From NCBI RefSeq assembly GCF_030944405.1, contig NZ_CP132339.1, forward strand, positions 6,448,001 to 6,512,000: DNA of 64,000 nucleotides. Direction: 5' to 3'. The translations under genes were made by a program, and so were the position numbers. Positions 1 to 8,487 of this stretch are shown piece after piece. The first letter of the stretch is position 1; every line of letters begins with the position of its first letter. The notes below the pieces were generated by a model. The model was given only the letters and a program-made list of their open reading frames with translations, was not told the DNA's origin and did no database searches. The stretch is from Janthinobacterium sp. J1-1 (GTDB taxonomy: Bacteria; Pseudomonadota; Gammaproteobacteria; Burkholderiales; Burkholderiaceae_D).

Positions 1-1
1 C

Positions 2-181
2 GACACCCCCATGCACAGCAGCGACGAGGGTACGCAAGGCTTCCTCAGGACGCTGGCGCCGAATGGCAGTACCGGCGCGACCCAGGACGTGGTCGACGCC
101 GTGCTGTACCTGACCGAAGCGAAATTCACCAGCGGCGTGGTGCTGGCCGTCGACGGCGGCGCCACCGCGGGCACCTGGTAA
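2..181 (+). CDS. SDR-family oxidoreductase, C-terminal fragment
   Basis: Only the last 59 codons are in the window; the 5' part lies upstream of base 1. The end of the protein reads SGVVLAVDGGATAGTW, which is the usual C-terminal strand and turn of short-chain dehydrogenases/reductases (SxxxLxVDGG). The Rossmann nucleotide-binding motif and catalytic Tyr/Lys are outside the window, so the substrate cannot be inferred. The stop codon is three bases before the start of the NTF2-like gene, and the tautomerase overlaps that gene in turn, so the three are probably one operon. This suggests a small catabolic or redox cluster controlled by the LysR gene that follows. Confidence 0.8.
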   Translation, partial: DTPMHSSDEGTQGFLRTLAPNGSTGATQDVVDAVLYLTEAKFTSGVVLAVDGGATAGTW

Positions 182-184
182 GCC

Positions 185-580
185 ATGTCTGCACATGCGC
201 AGATCCTGGCGCTGATCGACCGCTACTTTGACGGCGTGTACACCGGCAACACCGCGCTGCTCGCCACCTTGTTCGACGACGGCGCCCAGGTGTATGGCGA
301 CATCGGCGGCCAGGCCTATCACCAGCCCGTCGCCGCTTATCTGCGCGCGGTGGCCGGGCGTGACAGCCCGGCCAGGCGCGGCGAGCCATTTTTGATGCGC
401 CCGCTCAACATCGACGTGGCGGGCAGCATTGCCAGCGTAAAACTGTCTTCACCGATGCTGGGCTTCCGGTATCAGCTATACCTGACGCTGATCCTGCGCG
501 CCGGAAACTGGCTCATCGTCAACAAGACATTCATCCACATTCCCGCATTGCCAACCGAGGAAACACCATGCCCTACGTAA
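185..580 (+). CDS. NTF2-like (putative lumazine-binding type) protein
   Basis: A 131-residue protein with the layout of the NTF2/SnoaL-like cone fold: an N-terminal helix (ILALIDRYFDGVYTGN), a long strand region, and a C-terminal segment with alternating hydrophobics ending in NWLIVNKTFIHIP. The motif with F-D-G-V-Y-T-G-N and the late W-x-I-V-N-K resemble the putative lumazine-binding subgroup, often encoded beside oxidoreductases. It may bind a small ligand or act as a dehydratase/isomerase; no catalytic residue can be assigned. It starts 3 nt after the SDR stop and overlaps the next gene by 13 nt, so translation is likely coupled. Confidence 0.75.
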   Translation: MSAHAQILALIDRYFDGVYTGNTALLATLFDDGAQVYGDIGGQAYHQPVAAYLRAVAGRDSPARRGEPFLMRPLNIDVAGSIASVKLSSPMLGFRYQLYLTLILRAGNWLIVNKTFIHIPALPTEETPCPT

Positions 581-789
581 ATATCCGCGTCACCCGTGAA
601 GGTGTCACCGCCGCCCAGAAACTGGCGCTGATCGAAGGCACCACCGACCTGCTGCAACGCGTGCTGAACAAAAGTCCGCAATCGACCTTCGTCGTCATCG
701 ACGAAGTCGACACCGACAACTGGGGCTGGGGCGGCGAAGCCGTCACCACCTTGCGCCAGCGCGAAGCCGCCGGCAAGGAACGCGCCTGA
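568..789 (+). CDS. 4-oxalocrotonate tautomerase family protein
   Basis: A 73-residue protein starting Met-Pro-Tyr. After Met removal Pro1 would be the catalytic base that defines the tautomerase superfamily. The sequence PYVNIRVTREGVTAAQKLALIEGTT has the beta-alpha pattern of 4-OT monomers, followed by the second beta strand STFVVIDEVD. The length is slightly above the usual 60-65 residues. A GAGGAAA ribosome-binding site precedes the ATG, inside the end of the NTF2-like gene. The neighbouring SDR and NTF2-like genes suggest a keto/enol or aromatic-compound pathway, but the substrate is unknown. Confidence 0.85.
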   Translation: MPYVNIRVTREGVTAAQKLALIEGTTDLLQRVLNKSPQSTFVVIDEVDTDNWGWGGEAVTTLRQREAAGKERA

Positions 790-847
790 GCAACTGAACC
801 GCCATGCTTGATGCACAATGGCGTCAATCAAACATCATGGATTTCGC

Positions 848-1762
848 ATGCAACGGCACTTCGACGACGTTTTACTGGGCAGCATCGAACTGTTTTGCCT
901 GGCGGCGGAACTGGGCAGCTTTACGGCCGCCGCCAACACGGCGGGCGTGACGCCGGCGGCGGTCAGCCGTTCGGTGTCCCGGCTGGAAGAACGCCTGGGC
1001 GTGCGGCTGTTCGTGCGCACCACGCGGCAGATCCGCCTGACCGACAGCGGCCGCGTCTATTTTGAGCAATGCCGCCAGGCGCTGTCGCAGCTGGTGGAAG
1101 CCGAGCGTGAAGTCACGGGCGACCAGTCCGCACCGGCCGGCCTGTTGCGCATCAGCATGCCTACCTCGTATGGCAATCACCGCATCCTGCCCCTGCTGCC
1201 GGCGTTTCGCGCGCGCTACCCCGAGGTGCAATTCGACCTGCACATCAGCAACCGCAATATCGATTTCGCCGGCGAAGGCTACGACCTGGCCATCCGCGGC
1301 CGGGTGCCGGCCGATTCCAACCTGATCGCCCGCAAGCTCGAGGACGCCGAACTGGTGCTGGTGGCCGCGCCGGCCTATTTGCGCCGGGCCGGCACGCCGC
1401 TGAACATCGAGGATTTGCAGCAGCACGACTGCGTCCAGTTCGCGCTGCCCAGCACCGGCCGGCGCATCGCCTGGCCGTTCAATGTGGATGGCAAAACGAC
1501 CGAAGTAGTCACGCAAGGCGGCTACCATTGCTCGGAAGGCTATCTGGGCATGGCGATGCTGGCGCGTGCCGGCGCCGGCATCGTGCAGACCTACCGCTTT
1601 ATCGTCGAACGCGAGCTGGCCCAGGGCGAGCTGGTCGAGCTGCTGCCGCAACACGGCGGCTGCTCGCGGCCGTTTATCGTGCTGTATCCGCATGCGCGGC
1701 ATTTGTCGCTGAGGGTGAGGACGTTTGTGGAGTTTTTGGTGGGGGAGTTGGGGCAGCGGTGA
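848..1762 (+). CDS. LysR-family transcriptional regulator
   Basis: About 304 residues. The N-terminal winged helix-turn-helix reads LFCLAAELGSFTAAANTAGVTPAAVSRSVSRLEERLGVRLF in overall pattern (residues about 12-55), followed by the linker helix and a periplasmic-binding-like co-inducer domain (about 90-295), as in the AaeR/CrgA subgroup. It lies directly downstream of the SDR/NTF2/tautomerase genes on the same strand, so it may regulate them, although it is not divergent as in the classical LysR arrangement. An in-frame ATG at 818 would add ten residues; 848 was preferred because homologues usually begin a few residues before the first helix. No strong ribosome-binding site decides between them. 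Confidence 0.9.
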   Translation: MQRHFDDVLLGSIELFCLAAELGSFTAAANTAGVTPAAVSRSVSRLEERLGVRLFVRTTRQIRLTDSGRVYFEQCRQALSQLVEAEREVTGDQSAPAGLLRISMPTSYGNHRILPLLPAFRARYPEVQFDLHISNRNIDFAGEGYDLAIRGRVPADSNLIARKLEDAELVLVAAPAYLRRAGTPLNIEDLQQHDCVQFALPSTGRRIAWPFNVDGKTTEVVTQGGYHCSEGYLGMAMLARAGAGIVQTYRFIVERELAQGELVELLPQHGGCSRPFIVLYPHARHLSLRVRTFVEFLVGELGQR

Positions 1763-1777
1763 ACGGGTGGGATTGCC

Positions 1778-1819
1778 TTGAATACACACTTATACACAAT
1801 TCCTGTTTATGTGTATGAT
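1778..1819 (+). promoter_or_regulatory. Probable hicAB promoter/operator with repeated ATACACA
   Basis: ATACACA occurs at 1782-1788 and again at 1792-1798 (ten bases apart, one helical turn), and its inverse TGTGTAT lies at 1810-1816. A TATGAT hexamer at 1814-1819 could be the -10 element, placing the repeats over the promoter. The HicB C-terminus looks like a ribbon-helix-helix domain, which typically binds such short inverted repeats for autorepression. Confidence 0.5.
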
Positions 1820-1845
1820 GACCTGCAACTGCAGTCGGGAGGCAC

Positions 1846-2028
1846 ATGAACTCAAGTCAATTGATTCACATGCTGGAAGCAGATGGATGGCGAGTAGTAC
1901 GTATCAAGGGTAGTCATCATCACTTCAAACATCCTGAGAAACCAGGACTCGTCACTGTGCCGCATCCGAAGAAAGACCTGCCGATCGGCACGTGGAACAG
2001 CATACTGAAGACCTCTGGACTGAAGTAA
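1846..2028 (+). CDS. hicA: HicA-type mRNA interferase toxin
   Basis: A 60-residue protein with the dsRBD-like HicA fold: helix (SSQLIHMLEADGWRVVR), strand, and the GSHHHFKHP motif carrying the catalytic histidine (about His24), then VTVPHPKKDLPIGTWNSILK. The length and motif order match type II HicA toxins, which cleave mRNA during translation when HicB is lost. GGGAGG lies 4-5 bases before the ATG. The partner hicB starts 54 bases downstream. The AT-richer promoter region and the cassette form suggest horizontal acquisition. Confidence 0.9.
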   Translation: MNSSQLIHMLEADGWRVVRIKGSHHHFKHPEKPGLVTVPHPKKDLPIGTWNSILKTSGLK

Positions 2029-2082
2029 TGTTCATGCGTTCTGGCAGCCAGTCCAGATCAAGTCAATAGCAAGGGAACAGCG

Positions 2083-2505
2083 ATGGATATCCCGGTCGTC
2101 ATTTTCAAAGATGAAGGTAGTGTGTACGGTGTGAACGTACCTGACATCAAAGGCGTTTACTCATGGGGGGACAGCGTCGAGGAAGCGTTGAAAAACGTCC
2201 GGGTGGCCATCGTCAGCCATATAGAAACGCTGCTGGAGCTGGGCGAACCTGTGGAAATCACACAAAGCAAAATTGAGGATCTGCAGGCAAATCCTGATCA
2301 TGCGGGAGGGATCTGGGCCTTGGTCGAACTTGATCTCGACAAACTCGATAGCAAGCCGGAGCGGATCAACATCAGCCTGCCACGGTTTGTGCTGAGCAAG
2401 GTAGACCGGTATGCGGCGGCGCGCCATGAGACGCGCAGTGGGTTGATGGCGCGGGCGGTGTTGCAATTGATTGACGAAGAGTCAAAAGGTCTTGCTGCTC
2501 GGTGA
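2083..2505 (+). CDS. hicB: HicB antitoxin
   Basis: 140 residues. The N-terminal half (DIPVVIFKDEGSVYGVNVPD, then SVEEALKNV) is the partial RNase H-like HicB fold that blocks HicA. The C-terminal part (about residues 93-135, RINISLPRFVLSKVDRYAAA then SGLMARAVLQLI) is a ribbon-helix-helix DNA-binding domain. This longer HicB form both neutralises the toxin and represses the operon. AAGGGA precedes the ATG. It is encoded after the toxin, the usual order for HicAB, and converges with the DUF4198 gene. Confidence 0.9.
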   Translation: MDIPVVIFKDEGSVYGVNVPDIKGVYSWGDSVEEALKNVRVAIVSHIETLLELGEPVEITQSKIEDLQANPDHAGGIWALVELDLDKLDSKPERINISLPRFVLSKVDRYAAARHETRSGLMARAVLQLIDEESKGLAAR

Positions 2506-2594
2506 GACAAGGGGCGGCCAGCCATAGGCCTCCCCTGTGCGGGGCGATCAACAGATCGTCGTTGCGCGTTGCCCGCAACGCCGCCTGCATCCCG

Positions 2595-3398
2595 TCATTG
2601 ATCCAGGACGCGGAACGTCAGGGTGTAATTGTTGCCGTACATCGGCGCGGCCGCACCGGCCGGCGCCGGTGCCTGAAAACGCACCAGGGCCAGATACAGT
2701 CCGGATTTCGTCAATGGCAGGGCCACTTTCCCGTTGGCATCGGTGGACAGATGTTGCACCGTGCTCTGGCTGGCCAGATCCATCGCCGACCGATACACAC
2801 TGACCTTCTGGTTCGCCAAGGGCTTGCCGTCGTATTGCACGACGAAATCGAATTTCTCGTTGACGAACAGATCGCTCGGATGCGTGATGGCGACGATTTC
2901 CAGTCCCTTGCCGACCGGCGCCAGCGCCTTCGTCGATGGCTTGCCGGCCGTGACATAGGCCTCGGCAATCGACAGCGACTGATAGTGGCTCAGCAACTTG
3001 GCGCCTGCCGGCATGACTTGCTTCGGATCGCGTGCGGACTCGGTCTTGCCCTTGTGTTCCCAGGTGCGAAACACGGCGCCCAGCCGGGGGCCGGTGCTGA
3101 GGCGATACGTCCCTTTCTCATCAGGCAGTGTTTGTTCGGCCACCGTACGCTGCTTGAACTGATGGATATCACCGAAGGGAATGCGCGCGCCTTCCGGCGT
3201 GACGATCGAAAATGCCGTCTCGCCAAACGCCACGGCGGGGACAAAGAATTTCTCGGTGAAACCCGCATCGACCCCGATCGCCTCCTTCGGCTGCACATCG
3301 AAGCTGCTCGGCAACAAATAGGGTGTATGGGCGTGTGCCGTCAGCATGAGCAGAGACGATGTGGCAACGAGCGCGCGCAGCAAAAATGGTCGCATCAT
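2595..3398 (-). CDS. DUF4198 periplasmic protein
   Basis: 267 residues with an N-terminal signal peptide (hydrophobic stretch FLLRALVATSSLLMLTAHA, cleavage probably near residue 23) and the start of the mature protein HTPYLLPSSFDVQPKEAI, typical of DUF4198. These secreted beta-sandwich proteins are commonly encoded next to TonB-dependent receptors or metal uptake systems; a binding role is suspected but unproven. The start overlaps the stop of the EF-hand lipoprotein gene in an ATGA arrangement, so translation is coupled. It is the last gene of a three-gene operon with the haem/transferrin-type receptor. No metal-binding cluster beyond scattered histidines is obvious. Confidence 0.8.
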   Translation of the reverse strand: MMRPFLLRALVATSSLLMLTAHAHTPYLLPSSFDVQPKEAIGVDAGFTEKFFVPAVAFGETAFSIVTPEGARIPFGDIHQFKQRTVAEQTLPDEKGTYRLSTGPRLGAVFRTWEHKGKTESARDPKQVMPAGAKLLSHYQSLSIAEAYVTAGKPSTKALAPVGKGLEIVAITHPSDLFVNEKFDFVVQYDGKPLANQKVSVYRSAMDLASQSTVQHLSTDANGKVALPLTKSGLYLALVRFQAPAPAGAAAPMYGNNYTLTFRVLDQ

Positions 3399-3931
3399 TT
3401 CTTCTCTCCATCGGCTTGATCGATCTTGCCATCGCCATTGGTATCGGTGCGCTGGAAGGTTTTCCCGGCAATCGCGTTTTCTTCCGCCAGCGTCAACTTG
3501 CCGTCATGGTCGGTGTCGAGAATCTTGAAGCGCACATGCGCCTGCTTGATCGACCCTGCGTAGCGCTCGTCCTGCGCCTTGCCAGCGTACTGCTGCTGCA
3601 GGCGTCCTTCGAACTCGGCCACGTATTCATCTTCGCCGAGCACGCCATCGTGATTGGTATCGGCCGCCGTGAAGCGCTGCGTGCGTACCGCGTCGTACTC
3701 CTGCCGCGTCACCACGCCATCGCGGTTGGCGTCGAAACCGCCGATAAATGCCGACAGGCCATGGCCACCGGCGGGCGCCGCTGGCCCTGCGGCGGCGGTT
3801 GGCTGCTGTGTTGCTGGCTGCTGCGCCGCTGGCGGTGGCGCCGACGTACAGGCGGCCATCATGGCTGCCACCATGGCCGCCATGGCGAGACGGCTGGCGC
3901 GCGCACCGTGCCCTGTTTTCTGCTGTTTCAT
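3395..3931 (-). CDS. EF-hand calcium-binding lipoprotein
   Basis: 178 residues. A positively charged N-terminus and hydrophobic run end in a lipobox-like MMAAC (Cys about 28), so the protein is probably a lipoprotein. A Pro/Ala/Gln-rich linker follows, then four EF-hand loops: DANRDGVVTRQEY, DTNHDGVLGEDEY, DTDHDGKLTLAEE and DTNGDGKIDQADG, all with canonical Asp/Asn ligands. The start at 3931 is preceded by AGAGGG; an upstream in-frame ATG at 3967 lacks such a site. It lies between a TonB-dependent receptor and a DUF4198 gene in one transcript. Calcium binding is well supported by sequence; its purpose in metal or haem uptake is unknown. Confidence 0.85.
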   Translation of the reverse strand: MKQQKTGHGARASRLAMAAMVAAMMAACTSAPPPAAQQPATQQPTAAAGPAAPAGGHGLSAFIGGFDANRDGVVTRQEYDAVRTQRFTAADTNHDGVLGEDEYVAEFEGRLQQQYAGKAQDERYAGSIKQAHVRFKILDTDHDGKLTLAEENAIAGKTFQRTDTNGDGKIDQADGEKK

Positions 3932-4012
3932 GTTTCCCTCTTGTGAATGAGACGTGGATAGCGTCAATGTGCCCCCCGCCGGCCCGAACTTGCGTCAGGC
4001 CGGCAGGACACC

Positions 4013-6376
4013 TTAGAACGCCAGGTTCAACGACACCGCTGCGGTACGACCCGATTCGGTCAGCAGTTCGATGTCGCGCCGGTCACGGGCGACCGACGGT
4101 TGCAGGCTGCGTGCGCTGGAATACTCCCAGTAACGCTTGTCGCCCAGGTTGTAGATGCCGGCATCGAGGCGCACGTTCTTGTTGATCTGCCAGTAGCCGA
4201 TCAGGTCGAACACGGCATGGCCTGGCACACGGAACAGTGCCGTGGTGGCATCGACCAGCACCGGCCCCGAGTTATTGTAGGCATCGCGGTTGGTCGCCAC
4301 GGCCTGCTTGCCGCCCACAAAAGTGCCGGTCAGGTTCAGTCCCCACGCTTTCATCGGCGCATCGTAGCCGGCACCGATAATGGCCTTGCGCGGCAGCACG
4401 GACTCGAGCGGCACGTCCTTGTCGCCCGCATAGTTGGATTTGGCGGTGCCGCGGCTCAGGCCCATGGCCCAGGTCGTGTAAATGCCTTTGGCCTGCGGAC
4501 TCCATTGCCCGTGATCCAGCCGTGCGCTCAGTTCGAAGCCGTAAATCTTGGCATCGTCGCGGTTCTCGGCCTGGTAAATGGTGCCGATATGCGCCGGCAC
4601 CTTGGTGAACATGGCCGGGAACATCGCGCGGCCATAGCGGGTGTAGGCGATGAAATCGTTATATTGCGTGTAGAACAGCGACGTGTTCAAGGTCACGCCC
4701 GGCGTTGGCTTGCCCTTCAGGCCGATCTCAAAAGCATCGCTGGTTTCCTCTTTCAAGTTTTGATTGCCGATCAGCGCGTATTGATTGTTGGCGACATAGT
4801 TGCTGGCCAGGTTCCATGAGCCGAAAATCTCGCCGGCCGATGGCGCGCGTCCGCTGCGCTTGTACTGCGCATATGCCGCCATGGTCGGCGTCAGGTCGTA
4901 GCTCAGGCCCAGGCTGGGACTCCAGATGACGGTGCTCGGGGTGCCGTACATTTTTTCCACGTCGGCTGGCGTCAACACGCCCGAAACAAAGTTCTCCAGG
5001 TCACGCGTCTTGATCTTGACGTAGTCGGCGCGCAGTGCCGGGATCACGGCCAGGCGATGGCCGCCAAGGTCGAAGCCGATCTGATCCTGCAAAAACAGTC
5101 CCGCCCGATTGGTGGTCGTGTCCGGTTGCGGCTTCATGTAGCCGGCCACGTTCCATGGCCGCTCCACATCCTGCGTCGACGCGTTCAAGCCATAGCTGAG
5201 ATAGTGCCGGCCCAGTCGCTTGTTGAGCACGCTAGACAGCCCCCACGTGCGCGTCTTGTTCTCGGAAACATTGCGCACACTGGCGTTGGTGGCCACCGTC
5301 TTCGTATCGGTCGTGTCTTTCGTCTCGGTGCTCTGGAAATACAGACGCGTATCGGCCTGGTCGGCCCAGGCATTGTCCGGCGTCCACTGGTGCATCAGCT
5401 GCAGCGTGTTGCGGCTGGTATCGCTATGCTGCTGCGAATTTTCGGTGATGAAGGTGCTGGTCGTGTCCCAGCCAAAGAAAGCCGTGTCGTTCTTGCGCCG
5501 GTACAAATCAAGCGACAGTTCGAGCCGGTTGGCCGCGTCGATGCGCAGCCCGCCCTTGAGCAGCAAGGCATCGGAGTTCCAGTCGTTGGCCATGCTGTCG
5601 ACGATAACGCTGTTGTTGCGCGTGGCATGGCCATCGCGCCGCGAATAACTGACCAGTCCGTCCAGCTTGCCGCTTTTGCCGGCGGCGGTCACGCTCTCGT
5701 TCCAGGAGCTGTCGGCCGAGTCGTAGCCCACTTTGCCGCCAAAATACGATACCTTGTCGCCGCGCAGATAGTCGTCCGCCGACTTGGTCTTGAAGCTCAC
5801 GGCCCCGCCGATGCCACCCGCCGAGCGCGTGGCCGAAGTGGTGCCGGAGAGAATATTCACCGAGGTAAACATCTCCGGATCGATAAAGTCGCGACCGACA
5901 CCAAACGAATTGACGCCGGCCCGGCTCACGTAAGGACGGGTCGTGGCATCGGGCATTTCAATGCCGTCGACATCCATGCCGACCCGATTGCCTTCGATGC
6001 CGCGTATGTTATAGCCGGTCGTGCCGGACCGGTCAAAGCTGCTGCGGTTCCGGGTCGTCCCCGCCGCTGTGCCCGGCGCGGACACCAGCGGCTGGTTGCG
6101 CACCACATCCTTCATATTGTTGGCGCGATCGAGCGCGTCGCCACTGACCGTCGTCGCGGTGCCCGGCTCAGCCAGGGCCTGCTCGCTCACCTCGACCGGC
6201 GGCAACGTCTGCATGAATGGGGACTGGCTGCTGTCATTTTCCTGGGCAAATGCCGATGCCAGGAACATGGTAGAGATGGCGCAGGCCAGCGACGTACGAG
6301 CCAACAGGGGGGAGCAGCGATGGCGTGCAGCCAGGCGCCGCTGCGGGAGCGTATCCCGTAAAGCGTATCCGGTCAT
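4013..6376 (-). CDS. TonB-dependent receptor, haemoglobin/transferrin/lactoferrin type
   Basis: 787 residues from the ATG at 6376, which has an AAGAGA site upstream; the open frame continues to 6616 without a better start. A long signal peptide ends near SAFAQ. The plug domain contains YNIRGIEGNRVGMDVDGIEMPD and GGAVSFKTK, and the barrel ends with NLGDKRYWEYSSARSLQP, followed by a terminal AVSLNLAF with C-terminal Phe needed for BAM insertion. The NLGDKRYWEY pattern is characteristic of the haemoglobin/transferrin/lactoferrin receptor family. It likely imports haem or protein-bound iron. A Fur-like box lies about 87 bases upstream, and EF-hand and DUF4198 genes follow. The exact ligand is an inference. 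Confidence 0.88.
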   Translation of the reverse strand: MTGYALRDTLPQRRLAARHRCSPLLARTSLACAISTMFLASAFAQENDSSQSPFMQTLPPVEVSEQALAEPGTATTVSGDALDRANNMKDVVRNQPLVSAPGTAAGTTRNRSSFDRSGTTGYNIRGIEGNRVGMDVDGIEMPDATTRPYVSRAGVNSFGVGRDFIDPEMFTSVNILSGTTSATRSAGGIGGAVSFKTKSADDYLRGDKVSYFGGKVGYDSADSSWNESVTAAGKSGKLDGLVSYSRRDGHATRNNSVIVDSMANDWNSDALLLKGGLRIDAANRLELSLDLYRRKNDTAFFGWDTTSTFITENSQQHSDTSRNTLQLMHQWTPDNAWADQADTRLYFQSTETKDTTDTKTVATNASVRNVSENKTRTWGLSSVLNKRLGRHYLSYGLNASTQDVERPWNVAGYMKPQPDTTTNRAGLFLQDQIGFDLGGHRLAVIPALRADYVKIKTRDLENFVSGVLTPADVEKMYGTPSTVIWSPSLGLSYDLTPTMAAYAQYKRSGRAPSAGEIFGSWNLASNYVANNQYALIGNQNLKEETSDAFEIGLKGKPTPGVTLNTSLFYTQYNDFIAYTRYGRAMFPAMFTKVPAHIGTIYQAENRDDAKIYGFELSARLDHGQWSPQAKGIYTTWAMGLSRGTAKSNYAGDKDVPLESVLPRKAIIGAGYDAPMKAWGLNLTGTFVGGKQAVATNRDAYNNSGPVLVDATTALFRVPGHAVFDLIGYWQINKNVRLDAGIYNLGDKRYWEYSSARSLQPSVARDRRDIELLTESGRTAAVSLNLAF

Positions 6377-6462
6377 AAAGTCTCTTCGAGCTTGTTTTTG
6401 GCTGGATACCTCCTTGTTGGTGTTGCGGGGATTTCTGGCTGGCGAGTAAGTGTACGCTAAAT

Positions 6463-6481
6463 GGGAATGAGTTTCATTAAC
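6463..6481 (-). promoter_or_regulatory. Fur-box-like site upstream of the haem-type receptor
   Basis: The 19-base site centres on the palindrome AATGA-GTT-TCATT (6466-6478) and matches 13 of 19 positions of the classical Fur consensus. It lies about 87 bases before the receptor start, as expected for iron-repressed uptake genes. The match is moderate, so Fur control is an inference. Confidence 0.45.
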
Positions 6482-6641
6482 TTTTCCGAGGGGGGAATTG
6501 GTTTTTCTGGGGGTGCTGCATGCTGCCGCTGCCCTGCGCCTCGTCAAGGGTCGGCGAGATGGCTCTGCGTCTTGGCAGTTGTTGTGGGTGGAGGGAAGGA
6601 AGAGTAGGTCCGCCATTTCGACAAGAACTTATGCATAGGGC

Positions 6642-6710
6642 CATGCTTGGCCGAGACCTAATTAGAGCCACGACCGTGCGCCGCAGGCGCGCAGGGCTCG
6701 GGCAAGAGCC
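6642..6710. repeat. GC-rich hairpin repeat, copy A
   Basis: Bases 6642-6692 match 14307-14357 at about 43 of 51 positions in the same orientation. The segment holds the near-palindrome GTGCGCC-GCA-GGCGCGC (6676-6692) and a second small stem GGCTC/GAGCC (6695-6710). It marks the left edge of the AT-rich island. Confidence 0.6.
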
Positions 6711-7011
6711 GGAACAAAGCATTTCGAAACTTTCATTATTAAAAAGTTCAAGCTATCCCAATGCATGAGTTCGTGTCCAAATGGCGCACTTGAGCCTTGC
6801 CCTTAGTAGTCATCCGACCATTTGGCGCCAGGGTCGTTATGAAAGCGAATTGATCAGCACTTCCCTAGTTGTGACATTGTGCGTATCTTGCATATCATCG
6901 AGATGGTATTCTCTTAGTATTAGATTATGCATAAAAATCCAAAATTTTACTTAAAAACACATAAATTGATATCTTTACATTTATAAACCTGTTTTTTAAC
7001 ACAAAAATTAT
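6711..7011. other. AT-rich intergenic region, no gene seen
   Basis: Composition changes here from GC-rich to AT-rich. No convincing open frame, RNA gene or confident promoter was found; the ATPase gene downstream has no clear ribosome-binding site. Confidence 0.5.
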
Positions 7012-8487
7012 ATGCAACCAATTTTAAATATTAATATTATCGACAAAGAACTATTTGGAAATGATGCAGGAGAAGATGAAAAAATAGAAATATTAAACTC
7101 ATACTATGTTGAGCGTGAAGACTTAAAAGATTTTTTTGACAAAAATGTAAAGCTTAACGTTGTCAGCGCACGAAAAGGAATGGGTAAGTCATCTTTACTA
7201 GCAAGACTTAACTACAAACTTAAAAATGAAAATGAATACAATGATCCGATTATCGTTAAGGTAACAGGTAACACTTTATTAGGTCTAGGAGACTTCAAAG
7301 ATAAAGATCAAGCTTATTTAGAAAATTACTGGAAACAAATAATATGCAAAAAAATAATAATAGAAATCGGAACCTCTATAGGTGTTGCGCTTTCTAGTGA
7401 CGCCATGTCAATGGTTGAGATTGCAGAATTGGAAGGAATGAAGAGTCGAAACCTAGTAGGCGGCTTAATTTCTAGAATAAAAGGTAAAATACCATTTTTA
7501 GACATAGAAATCAGAAACACTTTCCCAGAAAATTTAGAAAACTTATTAAACAATTATCAACAAAAAAATTCAAACTCAACAATTTGGTTATTAGTTGATG
7601 ATATCGATGCAAAATATTTGGATACAATTGAATATCAAACTCGTGTTGGATCTTTCTTCAGCGCTATTCGTGGTCTTGCCGTTGATGCTGTGAATCTTAA
7701 TATTAGAGCGACTGTACGAACAGATGTTTGGGCAAATCTTAATCATTTGGAAGACCTAGATAAATGGGAACAATATATTGTTGAAATTATCTGGACAAAA
7801 AAAATGTTAAGGGACATGCTTGCTAATAGAATACTATCTTATATTCAAAGAAATCATCCTAATAGCATAGAATCTAGATATCAAGTAGGAAGAGATTACA
7901 ACAAAATATTTGCAGCTGCATTTTCCGTTCCTATACATTGGGGAGATACTGCAGATGCTACAATTTTCGATGCAATTTATTCTTTTTCGAACAAGCGACC
8001 AAGATGGATGGGCCAACTTTGTCGAATGGCCGCCGAGCAAACAAAAAAACATAGCCTAAATAATAAACGTATAACACTTGACTACATAAAAGAAATTCTT
8101 GGCCCCTATGGAAAACTTAGAAAAAATGATCTAATAAAAGAACACTTGCATCAATTTTCCGAACTAGATCAATTTATTGATGCATTTCGAGCAAACCAAA
8201 AACAGTATAAATATACCGAATTATCAAATATGTTTATAGTTAATTTCATTAACAATCGCCCACCTGAGAATATTTCCATTATCGATGGAAAAAGATACGC
8301 CACCGAAGAATGTCTTGGTGCGTTTGCTTACAAGATTGGATTGATCTCACATGTTGACGCTGGTGGAAGAGTTTACACACATTACTCAGACAATCCTGAT
8401 CTTTTCAGATCATTAAAAAATCGAAGAGATGAGATTACGTGGTCTGTTCACATAGCATTTCGAGAATTTTTAAATATACGCCATTAA
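7012..8487 (+). CDS. P-loop ATPase of the Sll1717-like type, putative defence protein
   Basis: 491 residues. The N-terminal segment LFGNDAGEDEKIEILNSYYV leads into a Walker A motif SARKGMGKSS (about residues 52-61), and Walker B is IWLLVDDID (about 191-199). A sensor-like R-A-T-V-R-T-D-V-W follows (about 234-242), and then a helical C-terminal half with no recognised enzymatic domain. This layout resembles the Sll1717-like P-loop ATPases, related to STAND/KAP NTPases and often found in defence islands. The gene is far more AT-rich than the chromosome and has no Shine-Dalgarno sequence before the ATG. The function is unknown; NTP-dependent signalling or phage sensing is an inference from family and context. 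Confidence 0.75.
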   Translation: MQPILNINIIDKELFGNDAGEDEKIEILNSYYVEREDLKDFFDKNVKLNVVSARKGMGKSSLLARLNYKLKNENEYNDPIIVKVTGNTLLGLGDFKDKDQAYLENYWKQIICKKIIIEIGTSIGVALSSDAMSMVEIAELEGMKSRNLVGGLISRIKGKIPFLDIEIRNTFPENLENLLNNYQQKNSNSTIWLLVDDIDAKYLDTIEYQTRVGSFFSAIRGLAVDAVNLNIRATVRTDVWANLNHLEDLDKWEQYIVEIIWTKKMLRDMLANRILSYIQRNHPNSIESRYQVGRDYNKIFAAAFSVPIHWGDTADATIFDAIYSFSNKRPRWMGQLCRMAAEQTKKHSLNNKRITLDYIKEILGPYGKLRKNDLIKEHLHQFSELDQFIDAFRANQKQYKYTELSNMFIVNFINNRPPENISIIDGKRYATEECLGAFAYKIGLISHVDAGGRVYTHYSDNPDLFRSLKNRRDEITWSVHIAFREFLNIRH

